A stretch of DNA of 18,039 nucleotides from UBA1801 sp035353395 (GTDB lineage: Bacteria; Acidobacteriota; Holophagae; Holophagales; Holophagaceae): the NCBI GenBank assembly GCA_035353395.1, contig DAOPZL010000054.1, forward strand, positions 1-18,039. The letters run 5' to 3'. Below are positions 7,615 to 14,266 of the stretch, in pieces. Position 1 is the stretch's first letter; each line of letters starts with the position of its first letter. A program made the translations under genes and the position numbers. Under the pieces are notes generated by a model. The model saw nothing but the letters and a program-made list of their open reading frames with translations, was not told where the DNA came from and did no database searches.

Positions 7615-7965
7615 ATGATGAAGGGAAAAACGAACATGACCCCGAGGATGGATCCCCTGGAGCCGATCACGGTTTCCTGGAACCTGGCCGAGCTCCCCAC
7701 GGCGCGGCACCGGACCGGCCTCGCAGGCCTGGCCATGATGGTGGAACGTGCGCGCCATATCCAGATCGAACCGGATGTCGTGCTGGAGCCTGTGAGGCTG
7801 GATGCGACCACCGTCGAGCTGCGGCTGAACCGGAAGGGGCTTGCGGCGCTGATGGACCATGTCTACGGCGCCCGCCTGCTGGAAGCGGAATCCGCGGAAG
7901 CCGCGGAACCCCGGGGCGTCGGCAAACCTCGAGGTAGGCAAACACGCCGACTTCGTCATACTTGA
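7615..7965 (+). pseudogene. Truncated Cas8 (Cmx8-like, type I CRISPR) N-terminal fragment
   Basis: A frame of about 116 codons starts at ATG 7615 or 7618 behind GGAGGT (7606-7611). Residues about 15-37 read PITVSWNLAELPTARHRTGL and AGLAMMVER. Residues about 63-84 include TTVELRLNRKGLAALMDHVY. This pattern (a strand, then LPTAxHxxGLAGL, then a strand and LxxLxDxxY) is what I recognise at the start of Cmx8/Cas8a1-type proteins of MYXAN-like type I systems. Those are large subunits of several hundred residues that help Cascade bind target DNA. Here likeness ends near residue 90 and the frame stops at 7963-7965 after a basic tail. No other cas gene or CRISPR array is visible in the window. The identification is from memory of the family and needs a profile search. 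Confidence 0.55.
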
Positions 7966-8020
7966 TCCTGGCCTGCTGGATGCGCTGGAACCGGATATCC
8001 CTGGAACCCCGGCCGTGTCC
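7922..8020 (+). pseudogene. Likely C-terminal remnant of an amidohydrolase
   Basis: In a frame different from the Cas8-like fragment, the sequence reads ANLEVGKHADFVILDPGLL and then EPDIPGTPAV. The GxLxVGKxADFVVLD motif followed by a DI-x-T segment is characteristic of the C-terminal strand region of metal-dependent amidohydrolases, notably the YtcJ type. The frame has no start of its own and no catalytic domain, and beyond about 8020 it is only a shadow of the regulator gene. It overlaps the last codons of the Cas8-like frame. The boundary shows a near-perfect direct repeat, GTCGGCAAAC (7918-7927) and GTAGGCAAAC (7934-7943). The right end is approximate. Confidence 0.5.
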
Positions 8021-8087
8021 GCCCGCTCCCGTGGCTGGAGAGAAGGCCCGCGGGAAGCGATCACAGCGATACCGAGGAGTGGCTCGA

Positions 8088-8993
8088 ATGGCGCACGAGA
8101 TGGAACCTGGCGGCATGGATGCCTGGGCGCGGACGGCAGAGCGGATCCGCGCGGAGCTGCCGACGATGAAGGCCATCCACAAGAAGATCGCCCTCTACAT
8201 CCTGGAGGACCCCCAGTGCGTCACCTTCTCCACGATCCAGTCGCTGGGGGAGTCCATCGGCGTCAGCGAGGCCACCATCGTCCGGTTCACCCGGACCCTC
8301 GGCTTCACCGGGTTCACGGACTTCAAAAGGGAAGTCCAGGAGAGCATCAAGCTCCAGCTCAACCCCTACGTGAAGATCGCCCTGGGCGAACTCCACGACC
8401 TGGCGAAGCCCACCCAGATCAAGAAGCTCTTCCAGTACGAGCTGGAGAACCTGAAGAAGACCCATCACGATCTCGAGGAGAAGGTCGTCGAGGACATCGT
8501 CGAGGCCACGAGGCGTGCGGACCGGATCTTCATGTGCGGATTCGGGGTGAGCCAATACCTGGTGAAGATGTACGAATTCCTGTTCTCATCCAATACGGAC
8601 AAGCCCTTCGTGGCCATCACCGGGTCCGTGGCGGACTACATCCCCCGCCTGAGCCTCCTGCGCAAGGGGGACGTGCTGCTCGTGATGACCATGCCGCCCT
8701 ATTCCCGAGAGGCCAGCCAGGTGGCGGAGTTCGCCCGGGCCCGGCAGGGCCGGATCTTCCTGATCACCGATTCCCCGCGCTGCCCGGTCTACGCCATGGC
8801 GGAGGGCACCATCCTGATCGCCAACACCTCCCTCCTGTTCACGAACTCCTACGTCGGCCACGTGGCGGTCCTCCAGACGATCATGAACATGCTCCTCCTG
8901 AGCAACCGCCGCCAGGCCGTCAAGAAGCTGAAGCACCTGGGCGACCTGGAGGTCCAGGGCTACAAGGACCTGTGCAGCCAGGAACCCACCTGA
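8088..8993 (+). CDS. RpiR/MurR-family transcriptional regulator with SIS domain
   Basis: This DNA-binding regulator should sense a phosphorylated sugar or similar ligand through its SIS domain. I start at ATG 8088 (301 residues) because GAGGAGT at 8074-8080 precedes it by seven bases; the frame is open further upstream but runs through decayed sequence. The N-terminal HTH_6 domain covers about 15-90, with the helix-turn-helix near 46-72 (TFSTIQSLGESIGVSEATIV, then RFTRTLGFTGF). The SIS domain covers about 135-265, with ADRIFMCGFGVSQ, DVLLVMTMPPYSRE and GRIFLITDSP. It lies on the strand opposite opp, beyond a shared AT-rich control region, which suggests it controls opp and perhaps the lost amidohydrolase. 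RpiR members can repress or activate; sequence does not decide which. Confidence 0.92.
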   Translation: MAHEMEPGGMDAWARTAERIRAELPTMKAIHKKIALYILEDPQCVTFSTIQSLGESIGVSEATIVRFTRTLGFTGFTDFKREVQESIKLQLNPYVKIALGELHDLAKPTQIKKLFQYELENLKKTHHDLEEKVVEDIVEATRRADRIFMCGFGVSQYLVKMYEFLFSSNTDKPFVAITGSVADYIPRLSLLRKGDVLLVMTMPPYSREASQVAEFARARQGRIFLITDSPRCPVYAMAEGTILIANTSLLFTNSYVGHVAVLQTIMNMLLLSNRRQAVKKLKHLGDLEVQGYKDLCSQEPT

Positions 8994-9089
8994 GCCCTCC
9001 TCGCCGGGACGAGGCCTCTGGCGGCGCAGGGCCTCCAGGCCGCGGTGCCGTCCGGGCGCATCGGCGGCTGTCCAGGCTTCCCGGTCCTT

Positions 9090-9968
9090 CTATTTCCCGT
9101 TGAGTCCGTTTCCTCCCGGCCCCTTGCCGCCGGAGTTGCTGCCGCCGGTTCCTTTGCCTCCGGAACTGCTGCCGCTGGAGCTTCCCGACTGGGAAGACCC
9201 GCCCATGTTCCCCTGGCGTGCCCCTTCGTCCAGGTTGGCCGGAGAGGCTCCCCCCTGGATGCGCTTCATGTACTGGAGCGCGACCTGTCCAGGGTTCTCC
9301 AGCCTGGCGCGCCTCATGAACAAGGAGCGCAGCCGTTCCATGTCCTGGGCCCGGTAGCCGGCCTGCAGCGCCGAGCAGATCGTGTCCGCGACCGTGGCCG
9401 AGGCGACGCGGTAGCCTGCCATCACCCTGGCCGTGAGATAGCACGCCCGGGCCGTCTGGTGGACGCGGTCCCGCGCCTCCGTGCGGAGCTGCTCGTGGAT
9501 CCTGTCGGCATCCGGTTCAGCCAGGCCCGCCGCCAGGGCCCCGGCGATCGCATCCCCCGTCGCGCGGGTCCCCGGGCCCGGAGTCGCGAGCGAGGACGCC
9601 CGCTCGTATGCATGCTCGTATCGAGCCCTCGTCCGCTCCATGGCGCGCAGGACGTCCTGGGCCTGTGCTCCCTTGGCAAGCCCCTCCCGGGCCTTGTCGA
9701 GCAAGGGCCCGGGCGGCAGCCCGGCCCTCAGCGCGTTCATGACGATTTCCTGGGCATGGAGGATTTCCGTCGTCCGGAACTGATGCTCTTCCATGGCGCG
9801 GGTCATCCTCACCGCGTCCTCCGTGGGCATTCCAGCCTGGATCATGGTTCTCGTGTGGAGCCGGAGCTGCTCCGGGGCCTGGGCGCCGAGGCCGTCGTCC
9901 ACCGCGTCACCCGGCAGGACCGATCCGGAAAGAAAGCCGGCGAGGATCAGGGCATTCATTCTGTGCAT
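9090..9968 (-). CDS. Secreted helical-repeat protein with Gly/Ser-rich tail, function unknown
   Basis: I do not recognise a named family. I choose the ATG at 9966-9968 (292 residues, MHRMNALILAGFLSGSVLPG) because GGGAGG lies four bases upstream; ATGs 12 bases before and 9 bases after are alternatives. A signal peptide is evident. The mature part is helical with repeated AxxAGhxxxxh motifs: IQAGMPTED near 44, LRAGLPPGP near 80, LAKGAQAQD near 97, LAAGLAEPD near 145, MAGYRVAS near 183 and LQAGYRAQD near 201. From about 253 to the end it is nearly all Gly, Ser, Asn and Lys, a flexible low-complexity tail. It is last in the sigma operon, 54 bases after the E-set gene, so it is probably an exported product of the same pathway. 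The gene converges on the RpiR gene. Confidence 0.75.
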   Translation of the reverse strand: MHRMNALILAGFLSGSVLPGDAVDDGLGAQAPEQLRLHTRTMIQAGMPTEDAVRMTRAMEEHQFRTTEILHAQEIVMNALRAGLPPGPLLDKAREGLAKGAQAQDVLRAMERTRARYEHAYERASSLATPGPGTRATGDAIAGALAAGLAEPDADRIHEQLRTEARDRVHQTARACYLTARVMAGYRVASATVADTICSALQAGYRAQDMERLRSLFMRRARLENPGQVALQYMKRIQGGASPANLDEGARQGNMGGSSQSGSSSGSSSGGKGTGGSNSGGKGPGGNGLNGK

Positions 9969-10022
9969 CACGCCTCCCATCTGGGGTCCGTCATGGATGA
10001 AAACGCCGCGGCCTCGGCGAGG

Positions 10023-10346
10023 TTACATGCCCGGTTCGTAGATGCAGTTCCCCTGGCCATAGTCGCCGGGCTCCCGGCAGGCGCCATCAGGTACCCAGGT
10101 CCTTCCGTCGACGAGATAGAAGTAGCTGAACGCCCTGCGGGACGGCAGGCGGATCTCCCAGGTCCTCCGGTCACGGGTCCTGGCGTCGTGGGGAACGAAT
10201 CCGTCCAGGGAACAGGCGAACTGGACGGAACCGGCTCCCGGCGCCTTCAGGATCATGCGGACATGCCGGCCATCGGGGACCTGGACATGTTCCATGCCGG
10301 CCGGATCCGCCAGCAGGGGCAGGAGAAGCAGCAGGCAGGCGCTCAT
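10023..10346 (-). CDS. Small secreted E-set (CBM48/AMPK glycogen-binding-like) protein
   Basis: This 107-residue protein starts at ATG 10344-10346, which overlaps the stop of the anti-sigma gene as ATGA. The first 16 or so residues (MSACLLLLLPLLADPAG) form a short signal peptide. The rest is one immunoglobulin-like E-set domain: VRMILKAPGAGSVQFACSLDGF, cut here into strands at about 29-50, then TWEIRLP near 62-68 and FSYFYLVDGRTWVPD near 73-87. The last part matches the typical end of CBM48 or isoamylase N-terminal domains. Cys45, Cys90 and Cys101 could form a disulfide outside the cytoplasm. It pairs with a similar domain on the anti-sigma protein; whether it binds glucans is unknown. Confidence 0.8.
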   Translation of the reverse strand: MSACLLLLLPLLADPAGMEHVQVPDGRHVRMILKAPGAGSVQFACSLDGFVPHDARTRDRRTWEIRLPSRRAFSYFYLVDGRTWVPDGACREPGDYGQGNCIYEPGM

Positions 10347-10930
10347 ATCTCCCTGCCCGCCGCCACGAGGACCGAGTTCCATCCGCCGAAATCGTCGGAC
10401 TCGCTTTCCGGGACCGTCGGGTCCGCGATCTTCCGCGAGTCGTCGAGAATGTAGGTGTAGGTGTGGTTCCCGGGAGGGACCTCCAGGGTGATCTCCCAGT
10501 AGCCGCTGCCGGGGATCGGCTCCAGCCCGACTTTCCGCCAGCCCGTGAAGCTCCCTGCGATCTCGACTTTCGCCGAGGACGGCTCGTAGATGACGAAGCG
10601 ATGGCCGGCCGGGGCGCTCTCCGCGGCGGGACGCGACCCCGCCGGTCCGAGGACCAGGCCCGCGGCGAAACCCATGAACGCCAGGAGAACGGCCGCCGCC
10701 ACCAGCCCGGGAACCGGGAGGCGGCGTCGAGGGCGTGCCAGCGGAGCCTCCTTCCCCTGGCCGACCGGGGCGGGGACTCCGGCGCGGAGCAGCTTCTCCT
10801 GGTCCAGGAGCGCCAGGGCCTCTTCGGCGAAGGGAGGCTCCTCCCGGCACCTCGCGACGAATTCGATCTTTTCGCCGAGGGACAGCTCGTTGTCGATGAA
10901 CAGGCTGATGATGCAGTCACGCTCGGTCAT
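10343..10930 (-). CDS. Membrane anti-sigma factor with extracytoplasmic E-set (CBM48-like) domain
   Basis: This 195-residue protein probably holds the upstream ECF sigma factor inactive until a signal arrives. The start ATG 10928-10930 overlaps the sigma stop as ATGA and has GGAGGGGAGG a few bases upstream. Residues 1-50 resemble an anti-sigma N-terminal helix bundle (IISLFIDNELSLGEKIEFVARC) but lack the full zinc motif HxxxCxxC; only Cys28 stands near that site. One membrane helix is at about 75-97. Residues 108-190 form an E-set domain like CBM48: RFVIYEPSSAKVEIAGSFTGW, split at about 111-131, then YWEITLEVPPGNHTYTYILD at about 144-163. The role as anti-sigma is inferred from position and topology; the domain assignment is clear. 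Confidence 0.85.
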   Translation of the reverse strand: MTERDCIISLFIDNELSLGEKIEFVARCREEPPFAEEALALLDQEKLLRAGVPAPVGQGKEAPLARPRRRLPVPGLVAAAVLLAFMGFAAGLVLGPAGSRPAAESAPAGHRFVIYEPSSAKVEIAGSFTGWRKVGLEPIPGSGYWEITLEVPPGNHTYTYILDDSRKIADPTVPESESDDFGGWNSVLVAAGREI

Positions 10931-11403
10931 GTCGGCCTCCCCTCCAGGTAGCGCCTCAGTTTCGTGCGGGCCCGGTGCACCTTGACCTTGATGTTGGAGA
11001 CGGTCGTGCCCTGGATCCGGGCGATCTCCTCGTAGGGCAGGCCGCTGCTGACGATCATGGAAAGGATGTCCCGCTCCTCCTGGCCCAGGGTCTGAAGGCC
11101 CTCCAGGACCCGCCTGAACTGGTCCTGCACGATGGCTGTCCGCTCCGGGCTCGGGAGCGTGTCCGGGTGGCTCTCCTCCAGCAGGGTCAGCCGGGATGCC
11201 TTCCGCAGGTGGTCCACGAACAGGTTCCTGGCGATGGCGAACAGGAGCGGCGGCGTGATCTCCCTCCCCCGATAGTGTTCCAGGCAGCGCCTGGCGCATT
11301 CCTGCAGGATGTCCCGCGCCGTGTCGCCATTCCTGGTCATGCGCAGGAGATAGGCGAACAGCTTGCCTCGGGTGGTCTCGAAGACCGATTCGAACGGGTC
11401 CAT
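10927..11403 (-). CDS. ECF-type RNA polymerase sigma-70 factor
   Basis: This 158-residue protein would direct RNA polymerase to a small regulon. Region 2 covers about 7-70, with FAYLLRMTRNGDTARDILQE and the FAIARNLFVDHLRK segment at 55-68 in the core and -10 binding part. Region 4 covers about 95-150, with ILSMIVSSGLPYEEIARIQG (113-132) and the recognition helix TTVSNIKVKVHRARTKLRRYL. There is no C-terminal extension. The start ATG 11401-11403 lies 25 bases from the N gap; the ribosome site before it is weak (GAGATG), so an upstream start in the gap cannot be excluded, although the frame fits the usual ECF start. It heads a four-gene operon. ECF operons commonly drive their own transcription, but the promoter would be in the gap. 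Confidence 0.92.
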   Translation of the reverse strand: MDPFESVFETTRGKLFAYLLRMTRNGDTARDILQECARRCLEHYRGREITPPLLFAIARNLFVDHLRKASRLTLLEESHPDTLPSPERTAIVQDQFRRVLEGLQTLGQEERDILSMIVSSGLPYEEIARIQGTTVSNIKVKVHRARTKLRRYLEGRPT

Positions 11404-11428
11404 CACATCTCGACAACGCAGAACGGCG

Positions 11429-11528
11429 NNNNNNNNNNNNNNNNNNNNNNNNNNNNNNNNNNNNNNNNNNNNNNNNNNNNNNNNNNNNNNNNNNNNNNNN
11501 NNNNNNNNNNNNNNNNNNNNNNNNNNNN
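11429..11528. other. Assembly gap of 100 N
   Basis: Exactly one hundred N separate the divergent sigma operon and efflux operon. A run of 100 is the usual placeholder for a gap of unknown length, so real distance and content are unknown. It hides both divergent promoters and possibly the start of the ArsR-family gene. Confidence 0.98.
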
Positions 11529-11529
11529 G

Positions 11530-11847
11530 CTGTCGAACCCCATGATCTGCGAGGCTGGCATGATCTTCCGCGCGCTCGGCGATCCTTCGCGCTTGAGGCT
11601 GCTCCAGGCGCTCCTGGCTTCTGGAGGACCCGTGAACCTGCGCGGGCTCGCGGAGTCCACGGGACTTTCCCAGGCCAATGCGAGCAAGCATCTCGCCTGC
11701 CTGGTGGAGACGGGCCTGGTCCTTCGGGAAAAGGAGGGGCAGCAGGTCCTCTTCCTCGTGTCCGGCCCGATGGTCCGGGAGCTGTGCGGCCTGGTCAAGG
11801 ACCACGTCCTGGACAGGAGCCGGTCCGCCTACGCGTCCTTGCGCTGA
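11530..11847 (+). CDS. ArsR-family winged-helix regulator (5' end may lie in the gap)
   Basis: This small regulator probably represses the efflux operon that follows it. The frame is open from the gap; an internal ATG at 11542 would give 101 residues, and the true start may be there or within the gap. The sequence MIFRALGDPSRLRLLQALLA, then the helix-turn-helix NLRGLAESTGLSQANASKHL at about 32-51, and a wing LVLREKEGQQVLFLV is characteristic. The usual metal-binding CxC in the third helix is absent; the cysteines are at 3, 53 and 82 counted from the ATG at 11542. A metal sensor of classic ArsR/SmtB type is therefore not supported, and an organic ligand or redox signal is as likely. It ends 23 bases before the outer membrane gene. 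Confidence 0.88.
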   Translation: MSNPMICEAGMIFRALGDPSRLRLLQALLASGGPVNLRGLAESTGLSQANASKHLACLVETGLVLREKEGQQVLFLVSGPMVRELCGLVKDHVLDRSRSAYASLR

Positions 11848-11870
11848 TGTCAGTTCCGGAGGGTCTTCCC

Positions 11871-13169
11871 ATGCTCAAGCAGACCTTGCTCCTCACGTTC
11901 CTGGGTGCCCGCCTGGCCGCCCAGGATCCTCTCCTCCTCGAGGAAGCCATCCGGAGGGCCTGGGCGCAGCAGCCTGGCCTGAAGGCCGGGGAAGCCATGG
12001 TGGAACGGGCCCGGGCGGAAGCCGAGGCCCTGAAGGCCCTGCGCCTGCCGACCCTGGCGGCCAGCCTCGGGATCGTCCGGACCGACGAGCCGATGATGGC
12101 CTTCGGCACCAAGCTGAACCAGGCCCGGATCCAGCAGGCCGACTTCCTCCCCTCGGCGCTCAACCATCCGGATGCCGTCACCGGCGCGGGATTCAGCGTG
12201 AGCGTGAGCCAGCCCATCTATGCGGGGGGGAGGCTAAATGCGGCTGGCCGGGCGGGGGCCGACCTGGCGGAGGCGGAGGCTTCCTCCCAGGCGCACCGCC
12301 GGCAGCAGGTGGCCCTGGCGGTGGTGCAGGCCTACTTCGGAACCGAGGTGGCGGAGCAGGGGGTGCGCTTCGCGGAGGACACGCTGCGGCAGGCCCGGGA
12401 GACGGAGCGCTTCGTGCAGGTCCGCACGGACCAGGGCCTGATGCTGCGGTCCGAGGCGGACCGTGCCCGCGCCTTCCGCGCTCAGTCGGAGGCCGGCCTG
12501 CTCGAGGCGCGGCAACACCTAGCCTCGGCGCGATCGTCCCTGGCCCTGCTCATGGGCCGGGAGTCGGCTCCCGAGCTGCTGGCGACCCCCTTGACGGAGG
12601 CGGGACCGGATCCTGCCGGCCAGCCCGGCGCCCGGGGCGACCTGGAGGCGGCCAGGCTCCAGGCGGAAGCCGCCAGGGAGGGCCTGGCCGCCCAGCAGGG
12701 GCTGCTCAAGCCGGAGATCGGGCTCGTCCTGGCTGCGGGGACGGCGCGCCGCACCTGGGGCGAAGGAGGGAACTGGACCACGGCCTCCCTTGGCGCGAAG
12801 TGGACCTTCTCCGTGACCGAGCAGCGGCGGGTCCAGGCCTCCCGGGCCGCCCTGCGGGCCGCGGAACTGGACCGGCAGTGGCGGCAGGAACAAGCGGCCC
12901 GGGAAGTGGCGGAAGCGCGGCGCGCGCTCGAGACCGCCCAGGCCCGCATGGATTCGGCCAAGGTGGCGGTGGAAGCCTCGGAGTCGGCGCGGGTCATCCG
13001 AGCCGCGCGGCACCGGGAAGGCCTGCTTCCCCTGGTGGAGGTGCTGGACGCCGAGGCCGGCCTGTCCGGGGCCCGCACCCTCCTGCTCAACAGCCAGCTC
13101 GCCTGGCGCGTCAGCCGCGCCCAGTTGGCCCTGGCCCTCGGTCAGCCCATCGAGAACGTGAAGGAGTGA
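11871..13169 (+). CDS. TolC-family outer membrane efflux protein
   Basis: This protein would form the outer membrane channel and periplasmic tunnel of a tripartite pump. The ATG at 11871 (432 residues) has GGAGGG seven bases upstream and gives a short signal peptide, MLKQTLLLTFLGARLAAQDP, cut probably after LAA. Length and the two-fold repeat of long helices are as expected. Seen: LEEAIRRAWAQQPGLKAGEA near 23-42, the beta-strand segment SVSVSQPIYAGGRLNAAGRA, long Ala/Arg/Glu coiled-coil helices, the second-half strand LGAKWTFSVTEQRR, and the C-terminal LVEVLDAEAGLSGARTLLLN and SQLAWRVSRAQLALALG. It lies four bases ahead of the adaptor gene, which shows a co-transcribed pump operon. Confidence 0.93.
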   Translation: MLKQTLLLTFLGARLAAQDPLLLEEAIRRAWAQQPGLKAGEAMVERARAEAEALKALRLPTLAASLGIVRTDEPMMAFGTKLNQARIQQADFLPSALNHPDAVTGAGFSVSVSQPIYAGGRLNAAGRAGADLAEAEASSQAHRRQQVALAVVQAYFGTEVAEQGVRFAEDTLRQARETERFVQVRTDQGLMLRSEADRARAFRAQSEAGLLEARQHLASARSSLALLMGRESAPELLATPLTEAGPDPAGQPGARGDLEAARLQAEAAREGLAAQQGLLKPEIGLVLAAGTARRTWGEGGNWTTASLGAKWTFSVTEQRRVQASRAALRAAELDRQWRQEQAAREVAEARRALETAQARMDSAKVAVEASESARVIRAARHREGLLPLVEVLDAEAGLSGARTLLLNSQLAWRVSRAQLALALGQPIENVKE

Positions 13170-13173
13170 TCCC

Positions 13174-14202
13174 ATGACAAGACATCCGATCGCCTTGGCC
13201 TTGATCCTGTCCGGACTGGTGCTGTCCCTTGCCTGCGGCCGCAAGGAAGCGCCTCCGGCTCCGGAGCTGCCCGTGAAGGGGGTGCGGCTCGTGCCGCCCC
13301 GGCAGGGAGACAGCGACGGCTGGGTGGCGGCGACCCTGGCCGCCGGGGAGCGGGCGGTCCTGTCCACGCGCATGGCCGCCTCCGTTCGGAGGGTGCACGT
13401 CACCGAGGGCCAGCGCGTGGCCGCGGGCGCGCTGCTGGTGAGCCTGGCCGACGACGACCTGCAGGGCGGACTGAAGGCCGCGGAGGCGGCCCTGGCGTCG
13501 GCCTCGGCCCACCTCCGCCGGATCCAGGCCCTCTTCGACCAGGATGCCTCCACCTCGGCCGAACTGGAGATGGCGCAGACGCAGAAGGCCCAGGCCGGCG
13601 CGGCGGTGAGCGCCGCCCGCGCCAACCTGGCCTATACCCAGATCCGGGCGCCGTTCGCGGGCGTCGTCCAGGCCCGGCGCGTGAACGGCGGGGATTTCGT
13701 GGGGCCCGGCACGCCCCTGGTGGAGCTGGAAGGCCAGGGCGCCGCGGAACTCCAGGGCACGGTCTCCGAGGCGGAAGCCGCCCACCTGAGGATCGGACAG
13801 AAGATCGACTTCGAGGCCGACGGGAGGGTGGGCCTCGCGGAGATCACGGGCCTCTCCACCGGCGGAGACCCCGTCTCCCACCGGAGCGCCCTTCGGGCCC
13901 GCGTGCTCAAGGACGCCTCCAGCTTCCGCACGGGCACCTTCGCGCGCATCAGGATCCCCGGCGCGGTGACGGCCGGGGGCGGCGACGTGTTCGTGCCCAG
14001 GAGCGCCCTGGTGGTGCGAGGGGAGCTGACGGGGGTCTTCGTCCTGGAGGACGGCCATGCCAACCTGCGCTGGCTGTCGCTCGGGGAACCCCAGGGCGAC
14101 CGCCTGCCCGTGCGCGCGGGGCTGACTGCGAAGGACGCCGTCATCGACCAGCCCGCCGACCTCAGGGACGGCCAGCCCGTCACCCTCGCCAACAGACCCT
14201 GA
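13174..14202 (+). CDS. RND efflux periplasmic adaptor lipoprotein (HlyD/MFP family)
   Basis: This 342-residue membrane fusion protein bridges the RND permease and the TolC-like channel. AAGGAG lies at the end of the preceding gene, a few bases before the ATG. The lipobox LSLAC puts the lipidated cysteine at residue 21. The order of domains is normal: first barrel-sandwich half with AASVRRVHVTEGQRVAAGALL at about 68-88, an alpha-helical hairpin at about 97-148 rich in Ala, the second half AYTQIRAPFAGVVQARRVNG at about 152-171, a beta-barrel domain, then a membrane-proximal end VFVPRSALVVRG. The pump's substrate cannot be read from it. A 64-base gap separates it from the permease gene. Confidence 0.93.
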   Translation: MTRHPIALALILSGLVLSLACGRKEAPPAPELPVKGVRLVPPRQGDSDGWVAATLAAGERAVLSTRMAASVRRVHVTEGQRVAAGALLVSLADDDLQGGLKAAEAALASASAHLRRIQALFDQDASTSAELEMAQTQKAQAGAAVSAARANLAYTQIRAPFAGVVQARRVNGGDFVGPGTPLVELEGQGAAELQGTVSEAEAAHLRIGQKIDFEADGRVGLAEITGLSTGGDPVSHRSALRARVLKDASSFRTGTFARIRIPGAVTAGGGDVFVPRSALVVRGELTGVFVLEDGHANLRWLSLGEPQGDRLPVRAGLTAKDAVIDQPADLRDGQPVTLANRP

Positions 14203-14266
14203 ACGGGGGTTTCAGCTTTCTTTCGCCTTCATCTGCGCATGAATCCGATGACCCAGGTGACCCGCC

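Noticed and set aside
8999..9014. Hairpin CCTCG/CGAGG after the RpiR gene as a terminator
   Set aside because: The stem has only five pairs and is not followed by a U tract.
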